A stretch of 17,695 bases of DNA from an uncultured bacterium (GTDB lineage: Bacteria > Patescibacteria > JAEDAM01 > Absconditabacterales > Absconditicoccaceae): NCBI GenBank assembly GCA_937950065.1, contig CALFEN010000114.1:1-17695 (forward strand). Reading direction: 5' to 3'. A program made the translations under genes and the position numbers. The notes beneath the pieces were generated by a model, which worked only from the letters and a program-made list of their open reading frames with translations, was not told where the DNA came from and did no database searches. Positions 1 to 7,522 of this stretch are shown here, in pieces (the first letter of the stretch is position 1; the number at the start of each line of letters is the position of its first letter).

Positions 1-148
1 TAATATAATAGTTTGAGATTTATTGAGAATAATAGAATATCCTAAAAGAGGATTTCAAACATATCAGGAAGTGCCAGAAAATGTATTGCAAGCTTACAAA
101 AGACTAGTAGAATTATGATTTACAAAACACCCTCTAAAAGAAATTTAA
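1..148 (+). CDS. C-terminal end of an unidentified protein (partial)
   Basis: An open frame enters from the left edge (codons start at base 2) and ends at TAA 146-148, giving 48 residues with two TGA codons read as Gly. The visible tail has a short basic and aromatic stretch (E-Y-P-K-R-G-F-Q-T-Y) followed by an amphipathic helix and ends in H-P-L-K-E-I. This is too little to assign a family. No clear terminator follows. The 87 bases before ychF are AT-rich, with only weak -10-like sequence, so co-transcription with ychF is possible. Confidence 0.6.
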
Positions 149-235
149 GATTATAAACTAATAAAAAACCTTGATTTCAAACAAAAATTCATTATTTTAT
201 ATGAATATTGATTTTTTTAGTTAGAAAAATAAAAA

Positions 236-1345
236 ATGAAAATCTGAATAGTATGACTGCCAAATGTATGAAAATCTACATTGTTTAATGCACTGACAAA
301 ATCTTATGCTGCCGACTCTGCAAACTTTCCATTTTGCACTATAGAGCCAAATATATGAATAGTAGACGTAAAAGATGCAAGAATAGATAAGCTTACAGAA
401 ATTTCCAACTCCAAAAATAAAGTATATGCAAATATAAAATTTGTAGATATTGCTTGACTTGTAAAAGGAGCAAGTCAATGAGAATGACTTGGAAATAAAT
501 TCCTAGCTAATATCAGGGAAGTAGATGCTATTGTGCAAGTAGTTAGATATTTTAAAGACAGCGAAGTTGTGCACGTAGAATGAAGTATTGACCCGCTCAG
601 AGATATTGAAATAATAAATACCGAATTGATCTTATCTGATCTGGAACAGGTGGAATCAAAGCTGCCAGCTCTTGAAAAGAAATTTAAACAGAAAGATAAA
701 GAAGCTGAAAAATTATATCCTTGACTAGCCAAAATCAAAGAATTTTTGGCAAAAGGTAAACTTGCTTATGACGTAGCAGATGAACTCAATGATGAAGAAA
801 AAAAGGCTGTAATGCAATATAATCTTCTGACTTTCAAACCTTTTGTATATGCAATAAATGTAGAAGAAGCAAACCTTTGCAAAGCTGAAGAAATAAAAAA
901 AGAATTTGAAACTAAACTTAAAAAACCTATAGCAATAGTCAGTGCCAAATTTGAATCTGAAATAATGGAATTAAATGATGAAGAAAAATCTGAATTTATC
1001 AATGAAATAAAAGATAGCTGCGAAGATAAAAATATAAAAATACCAACATTGGACGACCTTATCAAAATCGCTTTTGACGAAGTATGACTTATGTATTTTT
1101 TTACTACAGGTGAAAAAGAAACCAAAGCTTGGACTGTTAAAAAAAGTTCAACTGCTCCTCAATGTGCCGGAGCTATTCACACTGATTTTGAGAGAGGCTT
1201 TATCAAAGCTGAAATAGTAAACTATGAAAAATTTATGGAAGCTTGAGGCTGGAGCAAATCCAAAGAAAAATGATTTGTCAGACTTGAATGAAAAGAATAT
1301 ATAGTTCAAGATTGAGATATTATAATTTTTAGATTTAACGTATAA
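236..1345 (+). CDS. ychF: YchF/OLA1-family ribosome-associated nucleotide-binding ATPase
   Basis: 369 residues when TGA is read as Gly, close to the usual 363 or so. YchF is an Obg-family P-loop ATPase/GTPase that binds ribosomes in the cytoplasm. The G1 motif G-L-P-N-V-G-K-S-T is at residues 7-15. The G3 region D-I-A-G-L-V-K-G-A-S-Q-G-E-G-L-G follows. The altered G4 motif N-V-E-E at residues 208-211, in place of NKxD, is the YchF hallmark that relaxes GTP specificity. The C-terminal TGS-like domain ends in [10 protein letters not shown], typical of the family. By hand I count about 14 glycines coded TGA against about 7 coded GGN, and both P-loop glycines are TGA. The ATG at 236 starts directly with the first beta strand; no Shine-Dalgarno is visible in the A-rich leader. 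All Arg codons are AGA/AGG. Identification is secure. Confidence 0.97.
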
Positions 1346-1370
1346 AAAATAAGATAATATCTTATTTTTT
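1344..1370. terminator. Bidirectional hairpin terminator between ychF and the methyltransferase gene
   Basis: A perfect 12-bp inverted repeat (AAAAAATAAGAT / ATCTTATTTTTT) with a 3-base loop. A-runs and T-runs at the two ends supply the U-tract in either direction. It overlaps the ychF stop codon on one side and contains the methyltransferase stop codon (1362-1364) on the other, which fits convergent termination. Confidence 0.75.
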
Positions 1371-2084
1371 ACGATATACTATAGCATTTTTGTAAACTTC
1401 GAATCTCATACATCCTTTTATGTTTTCTCAAAATTCATTGATATGAGATCTATTAGAGTTATATCAAATATTATTTCATACATAGCAACCGTCTGGAGAC
1501 AACACTCTAAATATTTCAGTGGCTATAGATTTTCTTTTCCTAGTATCTCATATTATAGTAGTATCAATACCGCTGCAAAGTATACTGACAGAATCATCGG
1601 GCAGTCTTTCTAAAAAATCCAGCATATCCTGCTTTACGACTATTGCAGGGATTCAGGTCCCTTTATAAGCCTCTATATTAAGAGTCAATATAGCGTCATT
1701 TATCCACTCTACACCTATATAACATTTTACATTACACTTATCTACTAATTTGTAATCAGAGGCTTGAGCTCCTGCTCACAAATCTATAACTATTTGTCCA
1801 CTAAAATCTAATTCTGAAATATGAAACATTCATTCTATAAGTTTGAGAGGATTTCAATAATCTATAATCTCTGCTAAATTCTGCTCTACAAATAAATCAG
1901 TATCTGCATCAACATAATGCAAAACTCATTTTTCAGTCTTCACAAGATTTAACCCTGACATTTTTATACCGGGTATTACTCATTCAATTCAATTTGCTTT
2001 TAGACAAGCTGATAAATCTTGTTCTATAGGTAATTTTGGGGAAAATTTATTTCACTCACCATCAAGACTTTTTTCCTTTTCCAT
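1362..2084 (-). CDS. SAM-dependent methyltransferase-like protein
   Basis: 240 residues with TGA as Gly; stop TAA. The middle of the protein carries a class I (Rossmann) methyltransferase motif I, V-I-D-L-G-A-G-A-Q-A-S-D-Y. This is followed by Y-I-G-V-E-W (acidic end of beta 2), D-D-S-V-S-I-L-C-S-G (beta 4 region) and I-F-R-V-L-S-P-D-G-C-Y-V-G (the post-beta-4 R-V-L-x-P-G-G-like turn). The first ~95 residues before motif I are not recognised and may hold a substrate-binding part; the substrate cannot be read from sequence. The ATG at 2084 is the only Met before an upstream in-frame stop at 2103-2105. It lies downstream of the 453-aa gene, on the same strand, with a broken methyltransferase C-terminus between them. 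The fold assignment is fairly sure; the specific function is unknown. Confidence 0.75.
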
Positions 2085-2271
2085 ATTATCAAATCATATT
2101 TTTTATAAAAATACGAGAAACTATAGGAGCCTTCTATATCTGTCCAAGAAAATCAATGTATATTCTCATCATCTATAAAATTGTCATCCAAAAATGCTAT
2201 TCATAAATTTTATCTAGAAAAAATATATCAGAATTTAAAAACACTACGTATTAATACAAATTTATTATCAA
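2066..2271 (-). pseudogene. Relic of a second methyltransferase C-terminus
   Basis: One minus-strand frame between the two neighbouring genes reads as protein but has no start codon and an in-frame TAA at 2210-2212. Its segments parallel the C-terminus of the downstream methyltransferase. L-I-R-S-V-F-K-F-G-Y-I-F resembles that gene's I-F-R-V-L-S-P-D-G-C-Y-V. E-N-I-H-G followed by S-Y-F-Y-K-K-Y-D-L-I-I-W-K-R-K-K resembles its E-N-I-K-G followed by F-E-V-Y-K-N-A-I-V-Y-R-K-K. The relic frame runs into the first codons of the intact gene. The simplest reading is the remnant of a duplicated or replaced methyltransferase copy. The resemblance was judged by eye over about 60 residues, so confidence is moderate to low. 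Confidence 0.4.
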
Positions 2272-3633
2272 CTATTCATCATCTCTTTTTACATCTTCAC
2301 CATCTCATAATACTTCTTTTGAGTCTACTACTCATTCTCTTGATGGATCGTCATCTTCTTCTAAAATAATAGCTGCTCTAATTAAATTTTCTACATCAAG
2401 AGCCTGTATTGTTTCTGGAGTTTCATCATCTCAATTAGATGCTGACTCCTTATCTTCTGGGGTCAAATACTCTATATCAAAAACTTGATAATCTAAAGCT
2501 CCTCTGACATCAACCTTTTTATTTAAACGTCGAGGAAGAACCAAGGTAATAGATGAATTATTCTTTACTTTCACATCTATTTCTTCCATATGATTTCATC
2601 TATACATTTCTCCTGTCAAGAGAGTCCCATCACAAACATCGTATATCCCATACTCCATACCAGTAAAATCAGGTCACTCTACATACTTCCCCACTCTCCA
2701 AAATCTAGGATGAGAAGTAGGTGTAATATATCTTCATTGATCTATAACTTTTGGTATGTATTCTCAAGGATGCTCTGCTGCACTCAATCTCGCTAGAAAA
2801 TAAGGATTTTCAACTTGTCATTCATCTTTATATACTATAGTATCATCTGTCTCTTTAAATCTCTTATCATCAGATGCTCAAGCTGGAATGTGATGTGTTT
2901 CTGTCCTGTCTGGCGTTTCATCTCGAGGAGTTCAAGATATTACGTATTTTATCTGATGTTCAAAAGCTTGATAGAAACCGGATGTCGGGCTATAAAGTGA
3001 ATCTCAAGTATATATTATTGGTCACCTAAAACGGTTACTCCACAATAGTAGATAACTTGAATTAACGCTTTTATCCCCGTCTTTTTTTAGAATATTACCT
3101 GTTATCTCTATTTTTCATATATTCTTATCAATCATAAACTTTCTGCCATCTTTTTCAAATATTTGAAAATTCATATATCAAGTTCAATAATTGAGCCACT
3201 CCTCTATCCCATCTGCCAAAATGTCATATGTATCCAAATCTATTACAGTAAACTTTTTATCTTTATGATCTAATATTATTTGTCTTTCTTCATCACTTTG
3301 TATCAATTCAAATCACTCACTTCCCAAAATTTTTATAATCTCATCTTTTAGTGATTGTCTTATATATTTATCTCCAATATTATAAAGTAAATCTTTAATA
3401 GCAGATAAATAACTTCTAGCAAAAAACTTTGAATCAAGTGTTCTTAATTCATTGGTTTTTAAATATTTATATGCTAAAGATAAATCATCTTCAGTCAATT
3501 TCTCTCCATTCTCAAGCTTTTGGAGCAATGCTCTCAATTCTAGAGTCAAAAATTTTTCCGAATCTTTGTAAATTTCTCCCAAAGTCGGAGTGTTTGGATT
3601 GCGGTTTCAGCCTTGTGTTATAATATTACTCAT
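2272..3633 (-). CDS. Hypothetical 453-aa protein with acidic C-terminus, divergent from the capsid gene
   Basis: 453 residues with TGA as Gly; stop TAG; ATG at 3631-3633. I do not recognise the family. Residues ~17-110 are alpha-helical and charged, and vaguely resemble the helical N-terminal part of the proteins at 5209-5877 and 17216-17668 (a pattern like G-E-K-L-T-E-D-D-L, then a second helix ending L-L-Y-N-I-G). The middle is beta-rich, with many aromatic residues and short turns. The last ~60 residues are strongly acidic (E-E-D-D-D-P, ending K-R-D-D-E). There is no signal peptide or membrane helix. Two CGA codons occur (2530-2532 and 2923-2925), which may be Trp rather than Arg in this lineage. 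It is driven by the promoter at 3669-3696 and transcribed away from the capsid gene. A role linked to the capsid is possible but rests on position only. Confidence 0.7.
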
Positions 3634-3668
3634 CTTAATATATTTTAATTTTTAAAGATATAAAAATA

Positions 3669-3696
3669 TATATAATTATTTACAATACAAAGTCAA
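3669..3696 (-). promoter_or_regulatory. Promoter for the 453-aa gene / methyltransferase unit
   Basis: On the minus strand: TTGACT (-35, bases 3696-3691), a 16-base spacer, then TATATA (-10, bases 3674-3669), about 36 bases ahead of the ATG at 3633. A good sigma-70-type match in an AT-rich background. Confidence 0.55.
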
Positions 3697-3841
3697 TACT
3701 ATTTCTTAATTCCAAAATAAAAATACATACCCATCTCATACATAATTTTAACAATTTTTTATAATTGACTTGATTTTTTAAAAAATTTGTTTAAAATTCA
3801 AATCAATATTTTATACAATTATTTTTCTCTTATGTGAGATA

Positions 3842-3850
3842 TGTTATAAT
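3842..3850 (+). promoter_or_regulatory. Extended -10 promoter for the capsid gene
   Basis: TGT-TATAAT is a perfect extended -10 (TG-N-TATAAT). The -35 region around 3822 is only a T-run, as expected when an extended -10 compensates. A TTGACT at 3765-3770 has no -10 at the right distance. Transcription would begin near 3857 and give a ~237-base leader before the capsid ATG. Confidence 0.5.
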
Positions 3851-4093
3851 CTTTTTCTTTTAAAATTTAGAAAGCTCTATTAACTAATAATTACTTATTT
3901 ATTATTTTTTTATTGTAAACAAAAATTTAGCAGTTTTAAAGCTGCAAATAAAAATTAATTTCTCAAAAAAGTCTGGATAGGACATAATCTATCTGTAAAT
4001 TTATTCTTATTATTAAATATTTTAATAATAAGATGGAAAAATAAACAAGCAATGCTTGTGGTTATTTTAAATCTTTAACGAAATAAAAACAAA

Positions 4094-5029
4094 ATGTCAA
4101 ACATCACAACCACAACCGAAACAGCAAATCTCCAAGCCTATATGTACAAGAAAGCTTTAGAGAATTTTAGAGCAAAACTTTATTTTTATGATATGTGAGA
4201 AAAAGCTGTATGGGAAGACGGGAATTACACCATCAAATGGTTAAAATTTAATAAACTCTCTCTTACTCATTCTAGTGCCGAACTCAATGAATGAAGTACT
4301 CCAAGTGAACAGAATTTCGGTGCAACAACAGTCAGTGCCACTCCAAAACAATTTGGTGAATATGTAATACTTACTGATATGCTACTAGACACTGACCCTA
4401 TAAGTTACGTAGACGGCGCAGTAGACGAAATTGGTGACAATATGGCAAGAATCATAGACGACTATATCCAAGATACTATAGACGCTTGAAGCAATGTATT
4501 ATTTCCATGAGCTATCACTCAAAGATCATCACTTACATCAGCATCTACGTTTAGTGCTGCTCACTTAAATCTAGCAAGAACCAAACTCGAAGCCGCTGGC
4601 GTACCAAAAATCGACTGACAATATGTTGCTATCATGCATCCGCTCGTATATCATGATCTACTTGCTGAAAGTGGAACTAATACTTTTATAGATATAGCAA
4701 AATATTCTGCACCTGATAGGATATTTAGATGAGAAGTAGGATCACTTTTTGGTGTAAGAATTATAGTATCATGAAACGTAAAATACTACACTGATGCTGG
4801 TAGTGGTGGAACAGTAGATGTCTACCCTACTTACGTGATAGGTAAAGGTGCTTATTGAGTGCCTATGTTGCAAAATATCACTACATATATCACACCTAGA
4901 CAGGCTACAGATTCTGATCCATTGGCACAGAGAATCAAAGTTTGAGCAAAGGTTGCTTTTGCTTGTAAAATATTACAATCTGATGCTTTGTGGAGAGTAG
5001 AAACAGCTACTTCACTATGAGCAAATTAA
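4094..5029 (+). CDS. Phage-type major capsid protein, N4-gp56 family
   Basis: 311 residues with TGA as Gly; stop TAA. The layout matches the N4-gp56 major capsid family (HK97-like fold). It has an N-terminal arm, then L-N-E-G-S-T-P-S-E followed by V-S-A-T-P-K-Q-F-G-E-Y-V-I-L-T-D (the family's T-V-x-Q-Y-G-x-Y-V-x-x-S-D block). A helical spine segment, I-G-D-N-M-A-R-I-I-D-D-Y-I, is followed by D-A-G-S-N-V-L-F. Then come G-Q-Y-V-A-I-M-H-P-L-V-Y-H-D-L and F-R-G-E-V-G-S-L-F-G-V-R-I-I-V-S. Length is near the family norm and there is no truncation. No portal, terminase, protease or tail gene lies nearby: the left neighbours are the methyltransferase and an orphan, and the right neighbour is a membrane protein. 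Its own promoter, structured leader and strong terminator suggest an independently and perhaps highly expressed unit. Prophage remnant or domesticated shell protein are both open. Confidence 0.85.
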
Positions 5030-5180
5030 GTCGCAACTCACAATGTGGGAGTCATTGCCTCTTTGATTTTGGGAGTATAAACTTTCGACTAAAATATCTA
5101 CAAAACATAAATAAAAACAAAAAGGGACGGTGTCCCACCCATAATACATAGAAAACCCGCTGAATGCGGGTTTTTATTTT
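5029..5180 (+). terminator. Structured 3' region and intrinsic terminator of the capsid gene
   Basis: The main terminator is AAAACCCGC (5152-5160), loop TGAAT, GCGGGTTTT (5166-5174), a 9-bp GC-containing stem followed by T-rich sequence. A smaller GGGAC/GTCCC hairpin (5124-5136) precedes it. Just after the stop codon, AGTCG (5029-5033) can pair with CGACT (5086-5090) around inner repeats. This is the most GC-rich hairpin in the window. Confidence 0.8.
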
Positions 5181-5208
5181 TAATAGATAATAACTAATAA
5201 ATATTTAT

Positions 5209-5877
5209 CTATCTCTTAACTCATAATTTACTTAAAAGTTCTTTACTACCATCCATGTCGTCATCTCATTGTTTCTTTCTTTTAATCTGGTCTCGTCAAT
5301 AACCTAAAATTAATCATCATAAAATAACTAAACCTATACCTGATGATGCTAAAATAAGCACCATTCAAGTTCATATACTAGCAAATATATTTCTGGAATC
5401 AACATTTTCTAGTATAATTTTATCAGAATCTGTTAAAGAATGATTCCCTTTAAATTTTAATGTATTGTCTTTATCTTGATATATAGATTTTCATCTTAAC
5501 TCTTTTATATTTCAAAGTTTAGAGATATTATAACCATTTTCCTCTAAAAATATAATATCTCTCTCATTATATATAGTAACCCCATTTTTCATCATTACAG
5601 ATAATAATCATTCAAGAGATTGTAAGAGAAATTGTTGTTTTTCAGGAGTTATTTGTTCTACATGAGAAACTCACTGATCAAGTACAGTCATTTCAGTAAA
5701 CTGTCATTCTTTGATTCGTGTCATAATTACAACTAATTCGTCCTTTGATATTTCTTTATCTGCCATTATGGTTTCCATAGCGTCTGATAAATTATTTTTT
5801 TCTTTTAACTTATCCAAGAGAGTCAATTGAGAATCTGTAAGATTACTTAATTTTTTCTTTTCGTTTAATTCTGTCAT
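5209..5877 (-). CDS. Lineage-specific protein with C-terminal membrane helix; paralogue of the 17216-17668 gene
   Basis: 222 residues with TGA as Gly; stop TAG; ATG at 5875-5877. Residues 1-160 form a soluble helical domain with D-K-E-I-S-K-D-E-L, then K-E-G-Q-F and V-M-M-K-N-G-V-T-I. These line up in the same order with D-G-E-I-S-K-K-E-I, H-N-G-E-F and L-L-L-Q-N-G-Y-T-I of the protein at 17216-17668. Residues ~164-195 are a hydrophobic Gly-rich membrane helix, followed by a basic patch (I-K-R-K-K) and a short acidic tail, so a tail-anchored topology is likely. Two CGA codons (5716-5718, 5293-5295) may be Trp. It is monocistronic behind a consensus promoter and converges on the capsid gene. 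Function unknown. Confidence 0.75.
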
Positions 5878-5908
5878 TTTTATTTTTTATCTAATTAAAT
5901 ATACTTAT

Positions 5909-5936
5909 ATTATAAATATATTTAATTTTTTGTCAA
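5909..5936 (-). promoter_or_regulatory. Perfect consensus sigma-70 promoter for the 222-aa membrane protein
   Basis: On the minus strand: TTGACA (5936-5931), a 16-base spacer, TATAAT (5914-5909). Both hexamers are exact consensus. The predicted start lies near 5902, leaving a leader of only ~25 bases before the ATG at 5877. It is the best promoter match seen in the window. Confidence 0.75.
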
Positions 5937-5972
5937 TTTTTTACAAAAAAATATATTAATATGGATTTAAAA

Positions 5973-5993
5973 TAATATTTTTTGAATATATTA
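5973..5993 (-). terminator. Weak AT-only hairpin after the aminotransferase gene
   Basis: On the minus strand TAATAT (including the TAA stop), a 9-base loop, ATATTA, then TTTT. The stem is 6 bp and all A/T, so this is a marginal terminator, but it sits where the long minus-strand operon should end. Confidence 0.3.
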
Positions 5994-7145
5994 TTTTTTC
6001 AAAAGATAATTTTCCAGCCTATCAAATCATTCTTTGAGATCAGGAAAATCTCTACCAAAACATATCCTAAAATGTCATACTCATCTAGGACCAAAACCAC
6101 CGCCAGGCACTAAAGAGAGTTTAGCTTCGTGCAAAATTTTCATACATTCACCAAGATCATCATCTGTATATCTAAATCTTGGAAAAACAAAATAAGCGGC
6201 TCAAGGTCTATGAAATTCGAGATAATCTTTTAGTTTATCAAGTCTCTTGACCGCATAATCTCTACAGTCCTGAAGTTCTTTTCTTACTTTGGCTGTCCAC
6301 TCGTCATATATTTCAAAACTGGCTAACGCTGCCCACTGACTGTGCACCGGAGCACAGGTAATAAGTGAATCATGTATTTTTAATATTTCCTTGGTCAAAG
6401 CTGCCTGTGCTATAAGATATCAAACTCTCCAGCCAGTCATCCCAAAACTTTTTGACCATGAATTTATTATTATAAGATTGGATTTGTATTGCTCATAAAG
6501 TTTGATGCCACTATCAAAGGATTGTCAGTCATATATAAACTCTTCATATACTTCATCTATCACCAAAAATATATCCCTACCAGAGATATAGTCTAGTATC
6601 TCTTTAAATTTTTCTAATGAAAAAATAGAGCCCGTAGGATTATTTGGGTTTGCTATGACTATGGCTTTGGTTTCGGGTGTAATAGCTTTTTTGATAGATT
6701 CCACATCAAGATCAAGATTTACATCTAATGCAACATATACAGGGTTTCATTTGGCAATCTTGATACAACCATTGTATGAAGCATAACAAGGATCTATCAA
6801 CACAACTTCGTCCTGTTCCTGCAATATCGTAAGCAATAATGCTGAAATAGCCTGAATAGCTCAAGCTGTTATTATCATCTCATTTACAAAATCAATTTCC
6901 ACTCAATATTTTTTGAAATACCTAATAGCTACCTGTTCCCTAAGTGGGACGATACCAGGTACAATAGAATATCTGTTTGTTTGTCATCCTGTAATTTTTT
7001 GTATTACAGAGTCTACTATTTGAGGAGGGATATTATACCAAGGCACTCATTGTGCCAAACTCACTGTCCCTGATATTTTAGTAGCCTCGAGTTCCATTTT
7101 TTTTATCATAGACATTTCCTGTCCTTCCAAATTACACTTTATCAT
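5991..7145 (-). CDS. PLP-dependent class I/II aminotransferase
   Basis: 384 residues with TGA as Gly, the usual length for the aspartate/alanine/aromatic aminotransferase family (fold type I). Visible motifs are L-A-Q-G-V-P-W-Y near the N-terminus, the substrate-pocket turn A-N-P-N-N-P-T-G, D-E-V-Y-E-E-F (Asp and Tyr contacting the PLP ring), and the PLP-lysine motif N-S-W-S-K-S-F-G-M-T-G-W-R-V-G-Y with K at about residue 232. The C-terminal R-I-C-F-G-R contains the Arg expected to bind the substrate carboxylate. Amino-acid specificity cannot be set from sequence. The ATG at 7143-7145 lies 3 bases after the stop of the small upstream gene, so the two are probably translationally coupled. It is the last gene of the minus-strand run. 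Confidence 0.92.
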
Positions 7146-7148
7146 ATC

Positions 7149-7496
7149 TTAAAAAAATATATAAATATTCATATCTCCAAAATCATTGTAAGAAGAGATT
7201 AATTGAGCTTCCTGAAATTCATCCAAAAGTTTTGTACTGATATTTTCAATTCCAGATACTTGAATCATGTTTTTATTGAAATCTTTGATTTTTGCAAGTA
7301 AATCTTGAAAAAAAAGTTTTTTTGTATCATACTCCAAATCTGTAAAAATCTCACTAAATTCTATTTGTTCTACTAGTATCTTTTTATCTAAATTTTGAAA
7401 AGCTATGTTCAAAGCAATTTCGTTATCAAAATAATAAATATAAATATATTTATTATCTTCCAACTCTATCTGCTCCAATTCAAATAATTCAGACAT
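7149..7496 (-). CDS. Small acidic hypothetical protein
   Basis: 115 residues, ATG start, TAA stop, no internal TGA. It has no signal peptide or membrane helix. It begins with an acidic stretch (L-E-Q-I-E-L-E-D-N) followed by alternating hydrophobic strands (Y-I-Y-I-Y-Y-F) and then amphipathic helices, so a small alpha/beta cytosolic protein is likely. No family was recognised. It sits 26 bases after the MoxR ATPase gene and 3 bases before the aminotransferase gene, so it belongs to the same transcript. Confidence 0.7.
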   Translation of the reverse strand: MSELFELEQIELEDNKYIYIYYFDNEIALNIAFQNLDKKILVEQIEFSEIFTDLEYDTKKLFFQDLLAKIKDFNKNMIQVSGIENISTKLLDEFQEAQLISSYNDFGDMNIYIFF

Positions 7497-7522
7497 ACTA
7501 TACAGATAATTTTTTTAAAAAA

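Larger units (their letters stand above)
3634..4093 (+). other. 460-base divergent control region with hairpin-rich capsid leader
   Basis: There is no gene in this stretch. It holds the minus-strand promoter (3669-3696), the extended -10 (3842-3850) and then a leader with several inverted repeats. The clearest is a perfect 12-bp stem, CTTATTATTAAA (4006-4017) with TTTAATAATAAG (4021-4032), loop TAT. Next is a compound stem: AAAATAA-ACAAGC (4038-4050), loop AAT, GCTTGT-GG-TTATTTT (4054-4068), 13 pairs with a 2-base bulge. Shorter stems occur near 3933-3948 (GCAG/CTGC) and 3976-3993 (GATAG/CTATC). No Shine-Dalgarno is seen before the ATG. The structure could stabilise the mRNA, control translation, or be a small RNA that ends at the second hairpin. 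No known riboswitch class was recognised. Confidence 0.5.

Noticed and set aside
221..478. Minus-strand open frame opposite ychF
   Set aside because: Low-complexity, Cys/Tyr/Phe-rich translation that is the antisense shadow of ychF; the plus strand carries unmistakable GTPase motifs.
2590..3000. Plus-strand open frames opposite the 453-aa gene (also 2181-2369, 3429-3623)
   Set aside because: The minus-strand frame is open for 453 codons with coherent composition; the plus frames are short and low-complexity.
3765..3770. TTGACT as the -35 of the capsid promoter
   Set aside because: No -10-like hexamer lies 16-18 bases downstream; the extended -10 at 3842-3850 is the better candidate.
236..5029. 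Widespread in-frame TGA as evidence of pseudogenes, selenocysteine or sequencing errors
   Set aside because: The TGA codons fall at conserved glycines in many unrelated genes with no other damage, which fits a UGA-Gly code. No selenocysteine insertion element is needed.
5029..5090. tRNA-like fold just after the capsid gene
   Set aside because: The ends pair (AGTCG/CGACT) and inner hairpins exist, but there is no proper T-arm, anticodon arm or acceptor length; better explained as 3' untranslated structure.
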